A DNA stretch of 64,000 nucleotides from Orthonyx spaldingii (GCA_013397795.1 VZTJ01005312.1:124001-188000), one strand, 5' to 3'. Shown: positions 25,348-39,600, counted from the first letter of the stretch. Numbers and translations are program-made. Notes: a model not told the origin generated them from the sequence alone.

Positions 25348-25799
25348 GTAAGAGCTTATGTGCTCCTAAGTGGTGGCTGCAGCTCCCTTAGTTTTAGATG
25401 AACCAGTTTGAATCCAAGTGGATCACTGATGGCTAAAGTTCATGCTTTCTTAGGTTCTCTGGTAGGAGTGCTTTAAGCCAGCAACAATAAAACACAGAGA
25501 TGTCAACACCTCCTGCAGCAGCAGGCCTGGGTGAAAGGCAGGCACGGCCTATGGGCAGCAAGATGGCACAGCCTAACACAGTAGAGAGGTTGGTGTAGTG
25601 GAGCTCTGCTCACCAGAGCCACACAACAGAGCCAGCCACTTTTCTCAGTAAAGACAAAGACGAGCAGCAGCATAGAATTTAGGAAAATCCTTTTCTTTAG
25701 TTAGGTCAGGCGGCCAGAGATGTTGTCTTCATACTAAATGCCCTATTCTGCTCTGCTATGTGCAGAATAAAATTTCAAAATCTTTAAGAATAAACACTG
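25348..25799. other. Non-coding stretch, nothing recognised
   Basis: Unique DNA with a somewhat GC-richer patch (25500-25640) that has only a 33-codon frame starting at an ATG near 25500. No repeat family was recognised. Confidence 0.5.
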
Positions 25800-26570
25800 A
25801 TGATTTAAAATGCCCTCTTTTCAAACAAAAAGCCCATTTTGTAAATATCCCAGAGCAGGACAAGGGCTGAATGAATCAGTTTGCTGAACCACATTTTAAT
25901 CCTCTCTGGAATGTCACTAGGCTTTCCCAGCCGATGTTTGCTCTAAACATTTGCACCAGGTTGTCACCTGTTATGCCAGTGTAATTCTAAAGTAAACTCC
26001 AGCGATGTTACTACAGTTTTGTATTTGTCTGAGTGAAAGTAGCATCCTGCCATTTGATGGCAAGATATGAAAGGTACATGAACTGTAACACCCTTTCCCT
26101 GTAGTAATTGTTAAAATCGAGACAGAATTGCTAAACTGATTAGAGAAGAAGCCTGCAAATACTTTTTGCAGTGCTTCTACAGGAGTCAACTGCCCAGGTT
26201 TTACACTGCCAGTGAAAGGTGTCTGACAAGAGGGAGCTCGCCTTACCATCCGTGTGGAGGGAGCCAGCAGCAACATGATGGAAGCAGTTACCTGGAACTA
26301 AAGGGGGATTCACTGAAATAAATATGCCAGAGGGCTTGGAAGGCTGAATTGGCTGCCATCTGAAGAGATGGCTTCACGGCCTGTTTACACACATTGTTGA
26401 ATCCAGAGCATTGATTCTATGTTTGATGTGAAAAGAAATTAAAGCCCTGGTCTCATTAGATAACCGGTTATGGTTAAAGATCACAGGGAGACTCTCTCTT
26501 CCTTTGTATGTCACTGAATGGGTCTCAGCAGGCAGCTCCTTGTGCACAATTGATTTCAAGCAGAGTTTTG
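25800..26570. promoter_or_regulatory. Possible conserved non-coding block
   Basis: The block has no interspersed or simple repeats and balanced composition, and retains scattered CpGs. It carries E-box-like caggttgtcacctg, paired inverted gccatttgatggc-type strings and homeodomain cores. A 101-codon minus frame (25971-26276) crosses it without any recognisable domain. The enhancer reading is an inference from texture only; single-species sequence cannot show conservation. Confidence 0.15.
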
Positions 26571-27340
26571 TCTGAAAGATGCTTCTAGATTATGGCAAGA
26601 AAGCATTCTATAATCCTTCTGCCAATGTAGTTATGTTTAACAGACATTCAACTCTTATCACTGATTGATAACACTTAACTCAAAACATATTTAAGCTTTA
26701 GGAATGTCAATATTTTGCCGCCAAGTGAAGGTGACCCTTGCTCTTCTTGTTTGCTAAGTGTGCGCAGTGGTTTGCCGGTAAATTTGTAAGGGTGGTTATG
26801 TGGGCAGGCTGTTATGGATTTGCTATCTTAGCCTGAAGTGTTTGCTGCTGATTATGTGATTAAATCAATAATAATTTCTGTTTGGATCCTGTGCTTCTGG
26901 ATTCATCTTCTTTTCCATGTTGTGGAGCAGAACAATGGGCTCTTGCACTTGAGCCTGAAGTGCTTTGTTGTGAAAGAAATGCCAAAGGTACGGCAGGTGG
27001 CTTCCAAATCTCTTTAGAAAGCAAAATATTATAACAGCTTTACAGGTAAATAAACCAACAAAGCCTTTGTGGTAAAGGAGGTGAACATGACAGGTGCAGA
27101 ATAGGGGGCTCCTTTTAATCAATGCTACTGTTTATTCTGGCTTACCTGAAGTACTGCATATCCTGCCAAACTGCCTTCATTCCATATTAAATAGATATTC
27201 TTTTATTCTGATACAGAGGGAATTTACATTTAAACAGGCACAGCACTCACATTCACAGCATATGGTCATTCTAGCCACCCTGGCGGTTTTACATTACAAC
27301 ACAGGAGGTCTGTGTGATGCACTTCACAGGACAAAGAGGA
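26571..27340. other. Non-coding stretch, nothing recognised
   Basis: Unique sequence with chance frames. The minus frame 26865-27122 ends ..LLHNMEKKMNPEAQDP.., which looks mildly protein-like, but it lacks convincing splice borders. Confidence 0.5.
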
Positions 27341-27408
27341 TTTCCTCTCTCTTCCTTTTCTCTCTCTCTCCCTTTTTCCTTCCCCCTTGCCCTCCTCCCT
27401 TGCCCCTT
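27341..27408. repeat. Pyrimidine-rich (CT/CCTT) tract
   Basis: A strand-asymmetric run of C and T (tctctctctcc, cccttgccctcctccc) of about 68 bases. It could form H-DNA-like structure or simply be a degenerate microsatellite. It ends next to a short (CA)n stretch. Confidence 0.85.
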
Positions 27409-29110
27409 ATGCACACACAGACAGAGAAACCACCACCGACCAAAGTATATTAGGAATTCCACAGCATTCTGCATGTAGTGTGAGCAATAGATCTACATCA
27501 GGGAAAAGCAGTCTGTTTTCCTTAAGTTGCTCTAGGCTGCAGAATAGGGGGGATTTCACCTTTTTTTTCTGTAGCTTTTCTCCAGCAAAGGACAGCATCC
27601 CACTAATTTATAATAACTCATGTATAATACGAACCACATTGGATGAATCGTCAACTCTCGGAGGGGGATCCTCCTTTAATCCTTCTTTCCAAACTCCTTA
27701 GTGGCTAAAGGGGCTTTACCTTGCAAGCAACTTTTGTGCTGCTCAAGCTCTCAGCAGGAATATCTGGGACAATTCAATGTCCCAGCAGAAATCACTGGGA
27801 CACCAACAGATCTTTTAAAATCAGAACATCTGGTCAGTCACCTTATCCCATTTGGGTAAACAGAACTTTCTTAATCAGGCTGTGTTAGAAAACTGATTGA
27901 AACTGAAGGTAGTTTAATGGTTATAGGATAGCACTTGGCTAATGTTTTAACACGGGGAGCATAGCATACTGTGATGGACAACAACTGTGCTAATCAGTTC
28001 TTTTAAACAACAAATTGCTTGTAGCAATGTTAAATATTACTTTTTAAAAATGGCAAGCAACCTCAGGGAACATGTTCTTCTCTGTTTATAAGAGAGGAGT
28101 TTCCTAAGGTGATCGTTCATCTATTAGCAGCAAAAAGCACTGCTCATTCAATACATTTAATTAACACTGGAACTGAGGCTGGACAAGTTCATTTTCACTC
28201 ATCTCAAAACTGTTTCAGAATTTCTACGAAGCTCTCAAGTTAGGACCACACTGATGGCACTCTTATAGTGCAGGTAAAAGGAGCAAGGGATGAAGGAGTG
28301 ATGAAAAAAACTAAGGGTAGAAAAATATTTATTTTAATTGAGGTTGGAGAAAATGAAATATCCCAGCCTTTTGAGGAAGAAGAAAATTTGTCTTCAGCAT
28401 CATCAAATACTATGATGAAATCCATTATAGTAATATGTATATATAAAAACAATACTGCAGACCAAAGTTTTGAGTACATGTGTAAAAAAATTCAGCATTG
28501 GGTAAATGGAAGCAAAAGGAAATTCTATATTAATATGAAAGTTTTATAGATCCCAACAGCATAACTTTTTTCTCTCCATTTCTAGGTGTATTAAAAACCC
28601 CTGATTCCATATGCAGGGTGCTTTTTCAAAACAGTTTTAGGCAGGAAGCTCTGTACTGTAAACCTCCACACTAAGGCTGATCCACCATACAGACAACTGT
28701 CCCTGTTTATTTGTTGCACTTAGGCATCTGAGCAGGATGTGTTCTACATTAGCAATCTGTGTGTGACCTTTGTTAGTGAAGAAGTACTTCAAGTGTACCT
28801 GGAGTGCAGGGTTAGGTCTGCAGCTGGGGAGGAGGGGGATGGAGTCTTTCATTACAAACCCAGTTTGTGGGTTTCTATCAAATTATTTGCTACTCATAGT
28901 GAAAAGGAAAGGTGGGTTACTGCAGGAAGAGACATTATTCATAATTTTAAAAGATACTTTGTTGGGAAAATAGTAAAATCATCTAAGCCTGGGGCAGATA
29001 GAGGGAAATTCATGGTTCCACACTCTCGGTTAGATCAATGTTTACAGCAGGGGGAAAATGGTAAGAAACAAAATAAAACAAAGAAAGGTATGCTTGTCTT
29101 GGTTCTCCTC
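27409..29110. other. Non-coding stretch, nothing recognised
   Basis: Unique sequence. The longest frame (28739-29164, 141 codons, +) is within chance expectation for the window, shows no family signature, and its end overlaps the old repeat at 29111. Confidence 0.55.
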
Positions 29111-29165
29111 ATTGTAAATCAGGACCAACTCCACTCAAGTCAATGGATTTACACCAGTGTATGAT
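29111..29165 (+). repeat. Ancient interspersed repeat fragment, family unnamed
   Basis: The string ccaactccactcaagtcaat followed by ggatttacaccagtgta is internally palindrome-like. It closely matches the reverse complement of 58855-58895, so two dispersed copies exist in this window in opposite orientation. I associate this motif with an old amniote repeat found widely in reptiles and birds, but I cannot name the family with confidence. Confidence 0.5.
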
Positions 29166-32100
29166 CAAAATTGATCCTACTGAAGCCACAGTTACACAAA
29201 TATTTTCAGAGGACCTTATTCACAAATTTTAGGGAGACTGACACTAATTGCCAGCCTTGAAGAAGAATAATCATGACTTGGTAGTTTCCTACTGCTCCAG
29301 GTGTGATGTTTTTCAGTGGCTTTGTTGTTCAAAAAAGATAACAGTGAGAAGGTTTTGGTGAAGGTTTCAAGGGAAAATTCACAGACAAAATGGGCAGAAT
29401 CTGGCCCAAGTGATGAAACCAGCTGTATTATATTAATATATTATATTAATTCGTTGCTAGTACTGTGCTCTTGAGGAAATGTGGAATATGAAAAACAAGC
29501 TAGCAAAAAGGAACTGAGAGGGGAAAAGTACCAGATGTACAGTAAATAAACAGGATCCTTAAGTGAACAGCCAGTCTGTGTAAAAGACTGTCCCTTTTCT
29601 ATTGCTGTGCTAGTGGTTGACATCTGCCTATTTGAAACCCTCACATCCCCAGAGTGGATGGCTGGAAGGCTTCAGACACACAGAATCCTCTTGCTGTCCT
29701 CATTTGTTGGCCAAGAAATCTCATCATGCTAATTGTTTTAATTCTTCTATGTAAGTGCAAGACGTGCTGCACAGAGGAGGATGTTGCAAGAGAGAAGGTT
29801 GTATTTGATCCATCTTTGTGTGCCTCATGCTGTATTTACCACTCATATTCATTAGTTTTTTGGCAGCAATCAGCAGAGAAGAATGAAAGGAACTAAGAGA
29901 ATTCAAATCCTCCTAAATCCACTGGTATTTTTGATCCTTAAACACACATTTTATAGCTTCTGACAGGACACACGTAACTTCCCATTGTGAATCACAATGA
30001 GGGAAACCATGTAGTCTGAAGCTGTGTGGTTTTGAATAGTCCTCTAGGTAGTGCAAAGTGAGGTGACAGGCTAATTTTTGGACTTCTTTGAGGAAAATTT
30101 CTCTGTTAAATTTATTTTGAATCAATTTTACAGATATAGACACTAGAGGGTTACCTTCCTTTCTTTCCCCAGGCTATTCTGATGTTAGATTGCCATCTCT
30201 TGCCACTGCCAGTCTAGCACAAACATAGATGGGAAGACCCAGGCAGCCCTAGAGGCATGGTGCTTCATAATCTGCTTTACCTAGTCTGGACTCATTGGTC
30301 CAGGTATGGGTATTCCCTATTATCTGTCTACATTTGATGACAAACACTTGGAAGTTTGCAGTTCTGGCTAAACTGATGTCCAGAAATGTCCTTTCACTAA
30401 TACAGTGACTCAGAGAAAAGAGTTCTGGACTTTGCTTGTTGATGGTCGAGTAACTTAATACACAGGAATTACTTTAATATGGGAATTACTCTTGCAGATG
30501 CATGCAAATTCCATGAATTTTCTTTTTATAGCTGTCATCTCTATCCACTGTCATTGTTTTGGGGTTTTTTAAAGACAAAACCACTCACCATCCCTAAGTA
30601 AACCTTCTATCCCTGAAAAGTGGATCACTTTGCTGATCTTGGAGGCTTTGTGTCAGGCAGTTTCAAGCTTCTGTTCAAAGCAGGCTTCCCACAGGAAACT
30701 TGCCCTCTCAGGGAAGTAGAAAGAAGGTTAAATTTGGCTGCCCAGCAGCTTCATTCTATTGTAGTAGGACAAGTTGCATAGCCACTTGGGATGCAGGTGA
30801 AGAGCCTGTACCATTGGAATTGTCTGAGCATTACCTCCTCTGACTGATTCTGAGGGCAAAAAGTGTCAACAAAGGGTTCTGCTTCATCCTTCACTGCATT
30901 TAGGCAGGGTCATAATGTATATCACTACACAGATACGTGTGCAGATGTTTGCACACCCTTCTGTGTCTACTTTTCACATTTCATACATGCTTAAGAAGAT
31001 GCTGCCTTACATTTTTGTTTGTTCAGATACAGGCTTACCACTCTAAATAATTCCACTCCACACCCCCCTTTGCTTTTTGTTGATGTTATACTCATTTTAC
31101 TCTGAGCAAGCTAGTTTGTTCCTGTCCTCTGAGGAAGTTCAAGGTATAATGAGCAAAGCATCCGGATTAATTAAGCAACCTGGTGCAATTTCCCCTCCTC
31201 CACCCCCACTCCTCCTCCCATTGACTAGATTGGATCTAATCCAAACCAAAGCAGCCTTCAAAGTCAGTCTTCAGCCAACAGTCAGTCCATTCTGCTGACA
31301 TCCAAAGAATGGTTTTACTATATAAATGATAAGAAATGCCCTTGCTAAGACAAGAAGTCCTTTAAAGACATTACTGTCACCTTCTCAAATGTTTGCAGTG
31401 ACTCCAGACTCTTTCCAAATACTGAGCAACATTTGCAAACTTTTCTGTTGTCAAGCATCCCAGTGAAATGTGATGCTTCAGAGCATATGAACTGGATGCC
31501 CACAGCAACTGACTCTTCTGAATGCCTCGGCACCACACACACAGCAACCTAGACAAACTCTTTCCTTTTTATTTATAGTAACTTAAACTTGGGCTTGGGC
31601 AGCACCAGGTATGTCAAATTACCTTGCTCATGAATCTTCAGGAAATTATTGCTCTCTCTACATAGTGCCATGTCCTTTAAAATGTGCAAGGGGGAGGGCA
31701 TTGTGTTCCCAATTGGGGAGCTGCTGTTTTAATGCATGTAACTGATACTGATTTATGCTCTAGACAGAATTTATAGCAAGATGAAAAAGGTTATGTTTTC
31801 ATTGAAAATTTACTTCCATCATTTTCTTTAACCATCTGTCTTTATGCAATCTCAGCAACTATTTCAGTCAACCAAGTGAGTCATTGGGCTCTAAATGAGG
31901 GGACTGCTGTGGGTTCTTTGTGTGTCTCCCTTTTGGAAGACTGCTGCTATTTACTGCAGAGAGGTCATTTAAGATAGAGATCACAAATATATTTCTGTGC
32001 CATGTTTTGTGCATAATTTAGATTACTGTATTAGTATATCTTTCTCACAGATTTCCTACTTCTTACACAAACCACTTTATATTGTCTTCTATAGGCAGTA

Positions 32101-34325
32101 GATGTGATACACAGCCGGCTCAGACAGATAAAGTATTAATGCTTTGGTCACCTGAGATTACTAAGTTTACTGACGTGACAGGATAGTTCTGTGTTGAGTG
32201 AGTATGTCCTGGACACAGGAGGGCAGATAATGCATAATGTTCTTGTTTTGCATAGTGGAACCATATCATTTTATGTCATGGGGAGGCAGAAAAGCCCTAA
32301 AGATAGGTTTGACCAGAGGGAAAGCCGAAGATTTATTTATTGCTATTTTCTAAAAGAAGAGTCTGCAGAATTAAGGGACCTGGGGATCCATTCTCCAGCT
32401 AAAATCATTAGAATCTTCAATAAGCATCTGCTATTTGGCACTCTATCTGTGCCTCCTACACAGCAGTGACTCTCTGGTCAGATGACTCTTGCACATACTT
32501 TTGAGGCTATTGATTGGTAGGAGAACCATATCATCCTGTATCCTCCCACTTTATCTCATGTGACAGTTAGAGGGAGGGAGGATACCAAAAGTCTCCAGCA
32601 ATGGGGACTGCCTAAGGGTGAAATGGCAAAATGACCCATTCTCATCACTGTCTGCAAAAAACAACTGAGCTGAATGCTGGACTTAGCTCCTCAGACTAGT
32701 CAGTGTGCTGTGACAAACTGGTTTGAGAGGAGTGGGCAGCAAATTAACATCTTTTAGCAAAATGTCATTGCCTGGAAATTCTGATGAGAGGAGGATATTT
32801 TACAGCAGTAACTAGAACACTAAGGTTGATGAAGTGTAAAATTTCAGTGGCCCACAGCGTGCTGACTTCTTCTGAATAAATATTTTTAAAATATGCCTTT
32901 CTCCATATGAAAACCCTTTGACAGGTGTTGAGTTTTATACAGGACTCAGCAGCCAAAAGCTCAGCAGCTGCATCTTGCCAGATGGGGAGATGCACACAAC
33001 TGTAGCTAAATAAAATGTCTGGCAGAACTGAGGATTTTAGAGGTGCAATCTTCTCTTGATTTCCATATTGATATTCCATAGACAGTGAAGAAAGCTGCAT
33101 TTTACAAAAGGGATGTACAAATCAGATTGCAACACAAGAGATGTTTGTAGTGCTTGTGGGTCCTCTGCAGTTTAGTGGCAGCTCAGACCACTGCAGGAAT
33201 TGCTGAACCACATGACCAGTAATTACACATTCCAGAGTTCAGCATATTCTTCTTGAAAATTTTTACCAGAAATACTTTTAAATATACTGCATAATTACCA
33301 GATTACTAGATGTCAAATGTAGACGTTCTTATAAGTTTAGTGATAGGAATAACTTTTTCTTAATCACCATCCGGCATAGAAGAGATTGAGCATGCATCAG
33401 TTCCCCTCACCTGATTCTCTTTAATTCTCACACCTGCACAGTGTCTCCAACAGTGACACCATACAATGGAGAATCACCCAGGATATGCAAAGGTGATTTC
33501 ACAGTGAAGCTCAAAGAGAACTGGATTTGAAGGACTCTTAGAAATTCTGACCAGGGTGGAACTGGACTCAGTATCTTGAGGTTAAAGGTTGGAGCATAAA
33601 ACCTACTATTTTTCTTTTGCCACTGCATGCTTGTACCAGAATGAGTTTCCTTTATATGCCACAGCACAGATGTCACACTCTTCTCTCATTCCCTTTTGTA
33701 GAATGGTCCCTGATTTTAAAGGCTTTACATCAGACTGCCATTAAATGAAGGCAGCTTCATTGTACTCTCAGTTCTCTGATATTATATTTAAATGAATGGT
33801 ACATGGAAGATCACGAAGTCAGGGTTTCCATGTAAGGCTCCATTAGTTATTCCCTAGTCAAGACCCACCAAGCAGCAACTGAACACCTCACCAACCACAG
33901 TCTTTTCACCACTGACACTTGTTATTTGCAGCTTTCTGTACTTTTTAATACAAAACATTTTTCAACAGTTCCATACCGTAGCATCACTCTCTTAAGCTTC
34001 AATAAATGCTTGATAATACTGGCTGAAATCCTAAAATATTTTATTTCTCATCAGAACTTTTTTGAGCATCTAAACAACCTTTGCAAAAATATTTGCATAT
34101 AAGTGATGAAACAAATGGAAAGAAGGAAGATTACTTTTTGAAAATTCAGTCTTTGTTTTATGCTTCAGTTTATTCTGTTCAAAATCAATAGAGCAAGCTC
34201 TACAATAGCTAACTAACAGCATAGAATTAGTGCAATCAAATGGTTAAAAGTTAATTGAAACCAATGTGTGTTGAGATCATAGTGTGTTTTGTTTAGGGTT
34301 TTTTTTTCCCCAAGCAAAGTGCTAT
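29166..34325. other. Non-coding stretch with one short AT repeat
   Basis: Unique sequence. A direct AT repeat (tattatattaat twice) lies at 29426-29450. No RNA gene, interspersed repeat or credible coding frame was recognised; frames reach 111 codons (32765-33100, minus) without a recognisable domain. Confidence 0.55.
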
Positions 34326-35500
34326 GTGTTATTCAGTCACAGAGCATAAAACAGGTCAAAGTCAGCAAGTCGCACGGAGAACAGGATTAATGCACTCTGG
34401 TGCTAGTGGGCTAACGCACTGCAGCAGCACACTGGTGGCTAAATATTTAAATTATATGTATGTCAGTGTGCAGAACAACTTGAATGCAACCTGCTCTTTC
34501 CTTCGTATAGTCCGGCTGTGAATCCTGAATAACATTCAAGTTCAGAGCAGCCACCCCCTCTGACTATCACAGAGCTAACTGGCCTGTTGTGGTGCTGCTG
34601 CCATTTTTCCCCTTCATTTTTTCTTCCAGCATACTGGGGCTATTTTCAATTAAGAAGAATTCAATTTTGAATCACAGTTTTGCAAAGGGTTCAATGCTAA
34701 TGAGTAAACATAGGAAGACTCAGTAATAATAATTCATAAGCAGCAGGAAGAAAAGTGCGTGCTTTGTTGTTGGACTGGTTGGAGCCAGTTCATTTTATAG
34801 AATTTCATGCCAGCTACACTCCATAAATTTTTCACAATGATCATAAAATACCTTTTTATTTTATTTTTTTCCTTTTGTTGCTCTCCAGAGTTTATTCATT
34901 ACACATGAAGCATATCTGTGCTGTGAAATCCGTTACTAAATACCTCAGGACCTGTCATGCCACTGTAATTTAAATTGAATGTAACAATAATCCAGCCTGA
35001 TTGCCCAGCTCACTAGTTAATGTGAGGATATTTGACTCTGTTAATCACCACAATAGCCAGGTCACATTTCCACCATTGCATAAGTAAACAGATTAACCGG
35101 CATGCAGTGCAGCCCTAAAAAACGTCTCACCGGTGACATTTGCAGCACAGCAAGCTGCAGCCTCACCTCCAGAACACGAAATTGACTCTGGCACTGCAAA
35201 CCACAATTTTAATCATATACATGAAAACCAAAAACTTTTAAAAAGGGGCTTAGGTAAAATACACGTGCATTAGAGAATTAGCCATTCTGAGCATGGCACC
35301 CGAGGCAGACGGGTTTTTCAGCACATGCATATTCACACACAGAGCTCACTTTTCTCACACTAAAGCTTTGCTGCCCATCTCAGAAATAGCTCAGGCTACA
35401 AAGAGATTTAGGTGGATTGATTTTATGTTATGTGAGGTCTGCCTCTCACTGTGCAACATGTTATGCTAATCAGATTTTCTGTGTTTGCTCTTCACCTTGA
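34326..35500. promoter_or_regulatory. Possible cluster of conserved non-coding elements
   Basis: About 1.2 kb has no simple or interspersed repeats apart from a T-rich patch at 34855-34875. It retains CpGs (aagtcgcacgg, ctaacgcactg, gattaaccggcatg, acgtctcaccgg) and carries densely packed homeodomain (actagttaatg, gttaatcacc), forkhead-like (agtaaacag) and E-box (cagctg) sites. It holds no long open frame. The texture suggests one or more developmental enhancers. That is an inference; cross-species alignment is the deciding evidence. Confidence 0.25.
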
Positions 35501-36600
35501 TCATACACTGGGCATAACTGTGAGCAACTTCTAAATTCTAGTGTTAGCTACCTCTCAGGTCACAACTTTTAAATATCCATGTTGGAATGGGTAAAAAGAT
35601 AACAGTAAGTGCTGTAGTAAGATTTTGCTTCTTCTTGTTTAGTATATGTTATAGAAAAGAGAGAGAGGAAGAAAGAAAAAAGAAAGCACAACAGTGATGG
35701 TAAGAGCTGATAAGATTCAATCAGGTGAGATCACAGGCTTGCTATTGTACCACTATTTTTCAAAATTGCCCTTCCCCCTCTCCTCTTAATCCACTTTATG
35801 TATTCAACAGTAAGAGCTGGAGTGGATAATATCATTTTGTTTTGTCCCAGCACTATGATGCTATCAGGGTGTTGGCTGTGCTTTTAATTAAGGGAGAGCA
35901 CGCTAACATGTTGGGCAAATATACGTAATAAATCTATTTCTGTATTATCTGGAGAGCAGTATTGTAAGAGTTAAGATCTTGAAGCTAAATCTAGGCCTTT
36001 GTGATCTGTTTTGCACCCTGGTGTCTCGCCTGCCGTGGAAATGCTCTCTTTTAACAATGGAAAGGTTATATATCCACCATGACTTCTGTTTCGTGCGTTT
36101 ATAGAAGGTCTGAAGTCATCAGGGTCTCATCACATTAAAGCTGCCACCACTCAGCCTTAGTGGCTGATATGTATTTTTGACACAGAGTAATCCAAGTAAG
36201 GTTACAGACCAGCAACAGCAGCTCCCGTTGTATTTTTGCCTCCTGCTGTCTACTTTTTCCCTTCCTGTTGTTTATTTTGAGGGACAGAAAAACGGGAAGA
36301 AAAAAAAAAAAAGACATTGCTGCTCAGCCAGTAGTAAAACTTCTTTTATGGGCTGGCCTTGTAGCCTAACACTACTGACACCAAGGATTTGAGAGAGGAT
36401 CCTGGAGAGGCAATACACACAGCGCTTCCTCGACTGCTCTGGCTCGTGACCCGAGGAAAGCGCCAAAGGAGCTCTCTTCATCTCTTTGCTGCCAGAAAAA
36501 TGATTGGCTCAACACAGGTTCAAGGATGACAGACACCAAGCCAGGGACAGGGAGGGACTTCACTTACTGAGAGGGGCTAGGAGGACAAAACAATTTCTCT
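35501..36600. promoter_or_regulatory. Possible regulatory block with a small CpG cluster
   Basis: The block contains a tight CpG cluster at 36421-36466 (agcgcttcctcgactg, ctcgtgacccgagg, aagcgcc), rare in this CpG-poor window, next to a poly(A) run at 36300-36312. Upstream, 35990-36130 also retains CpGs (tgtctcgcctgccgtgg, tttcgtgcg). No transcription start motif can be fixed, and the open frames on the minus strand are short. It could be an enhancer or a minor promoter; either is inferred from composition only. Confidence 0.18.
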
Positions 36601-39600
36601 TGCAAAGAAAGAGGGGCAAAAAAAACCTGAGAGCAAACATTATAATAGGACAAGAGGATATATCATCAACACGCAGGCAGGTACCAGAATGCAAAGTTAT
36701 GACATATTTTTTCCCCAAGAAAATGTTTACAGTTCACACCACATCTAAAGTGTTGCCACTATTGAATGAGGCTGAAAACAAAGCTGACTTAGTGGTTTCA
36801 CATGCTTTTATATAACCCTATAATTTTTTTAAAGCGCTTTGTTTCATAAAATGAAATTATGTAGGCAATTAGTCTATACTGTGCACTAACCCCTGTTATG
36901 CTTTGGCTAGGAAAAGGAATTTAAAAGAACAGAGTTATTTCATTTAAAAACAGGTTATTTTGTATGCCCTGTGAGTTTTTCATTAAAAAGTGTTACATTT
37001 ATTATACAAATGAATTATTTCTTTGGTCTTCCTCATGAATGCTTTGAAAGCCATTAAAAGGTGGCATTTACTTGGGTATAGATATCCAGAACCAATAACT
37101 CTATCTGTTGCTTGGGAAAATAGGTCAAGTAGAAGAGGATGGTGACTTGGACAGGAGCTGGAGCCTTTTACACAGACATTGAGGGCAGCTGTGGGCTGGA
37201 AACTCACTGAGAATCAGCTGGTCTGGTGTTGTTTCACCATGGCTCTCTGTGAACCTGGTTTGCATATGATATAAACTGCCAGTTCAGAGAAAGAAGGGTA
37301 AGAACAGAACCGGAATGGACAAAGAAACATCTTCATGGTGCGAAGTAATGGTCACCACTTCCTGTAACCTGCTTCTTGCTCAGACAGGGACATGCCAGAT
37401 AGGAGACTCCCTGCATCTGACAGACCTAGGGGAGAGTAGAGGAAATGAGGTTGAAGTGTTTGATCCTTAAAGGGCTCCAAAATGTTTCAGCATCACAGTG
37501 GGATGTTTTGTTTTTCTTGTTTTTATCTGGTCTTGTCACTGGCAAGTCTGATCTACCAACTCCAATAGATCTGAACAGGGATTGTTTAAATGGCAAGCAG
37601 AAGGCACCAACTCTCTCTGGATTTCAGGCTTTCTCCTGACCTATGCAAAAGGAGTCAGAAAGATCTGCTGTATCAGTGGAAGCAGTGCCTTCACAGTTGC
37701 CTGGATTTCTTCACTTTGTATGGTTTGATGCAACATATAAAAGCATCCCAATACATTTCTGCACTTTTTCAGAACTAGAGAAGGGGCTGCAGAGGAGCCT
37801 GTTAAAGCCCCATGATCTAAATGCCACTACAATATGCTAGAGAGAAAGACAGTTATCACAGTGCCAGAAGACATAGAAGTGAGATAACAAAGAGGTGTTG
37901 AATATTTCACCATGAAGAATACACCACACTATGAAGACACCAAAGGCAGAGTTTTCTGGAGCAAAATATGAGGATTGAGGAAGAGGAGGAGGAATCTGAG
38001 ACCATTGTTAGTCTTCTGGTAAGTCTTACCCAAACTTTAGGTTCATACATAAACTTGATACCAGAAAATTTTTTGAGTTTTGGAGGATGTTTACTTCCAT
38101 TGCTCCTACAATAAGCAGAGCTTATAAGTGACACTGTGCACTATTGCAAATGCTCCAAATGTGTAAGCTCCCCATACTCAACATTTGCACTGCAGCACTA
38201 GAGGTATTCAGACTAATTCTGCTTGAACTGGGATGTTGCCACAGCCTCTTGCAGATGCCAGGTCATTAAACATGTGCTGGTGTCTGTCTTAGCACGGTAC
38301 AATATTTTGTCTAATTTACAGGTATGTACTTCCATTTCCTAAATGTTCATTGACTATGTCTGCTGTGCACAGAATAGCAATACTGCAAGGATGCTTATTA
38401 TAGGAAAGCAAAATGAAAACAGAAAGCAAAAGAATTGCATTCTGTTGCCGACCACGAATTAATAACCAAGAACTCAGATGTCTTTGACTTGTAGGAAGAG
38501 GATAGAAATCACTCTGACTTATATTATAATCATTTCATCCAACATTTTTGAGTTACCTTCATCACAGGCTACATTCTGTTCCCCTCACCAAAAAAACAGC
38601 TAAATTAAGTTCTCTTTGTACCACTCAATGTGCTGAAACTCTCTTTTTTCCTGTATGCTTTTTATTCCATCAGGATAAGTTATATTATACAAGCATTCTC
38701 CAAAAATGTTAATACTTGGCAAATACCTTTCATACAACTTCAAATAAAACATTAAATGATGCAATTTTATAGAGCTACACAGGGTTTAACTTGCTCCATG
38801 TGCTTTTCTAAGTACTGAAGAAGAAAACTATCCATGAAATAATAACACAGCAGAGTAGATCAGATGGAAGGAATCAAAATGCAGGGAGACCTCTTCAGTC
38901 TATTCACTGGTTCAAGTTCTGTCAACGATACCTGACATTCCAGTAGCAAAATACACCTTGATAACTATATGTGTCAGTGAAGGGCAGAGGTCTGAAGAGC
39001 TGCTCATTGAAACATTACCCACTGATTTTCCTCTTCAGCTTATGACTGCTTTCCCATTTTCTTTGAACTTTTCCAAAGAGGAGGTAGTTTGTTTCCAATT
39101 TGATCAGAAATTGCTGACACTGGTGAAATATTAGGTGTTGATAGGCAATTTCTGTTAATCCCAATCATTTTTCTCTGATAGCCTTTCAGATATAGAGAAC
39201 TTCTACAAGGGAGGATAGGCAGATGAGTAGGTACCACCGCTGTCCAAGTGATACCAATGGTGGCAGGACTGAGCAAACTGAGAGTTCTTGCTTGCCCTTG
39301 TATGTTTAAAAGGATTAGCAAAATTAACTGCATCACTGGGGTGATTACAAGGTAGTGGCCTCATGCTGAAAACATGGAAATGGACTTGCTGTTATTGTCT
39401 TAACTCTCCCTTTAGTTGGTTTTCATGGTCCCTGCTGCAGTCATAGGCAACCTTCTAGGCTGCTGTTTTCCAAGGTTTGACAGAAGCCAGATGTAGTTGG
39501 TAAAACTTATGATGTGGTCAGCAAGAAAATATGCAGTATCACAGTCCCCTAATGCTGGGCAATGTTATATACCACCAGGGGGTATGTTTGTTTTGCCAAG

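Noticed and set aside
28739..29164. 141-codon plus frame
   Set aside because: Length is near chance expectation, it has no domain, and its C-terminal end lies in an old repeat.
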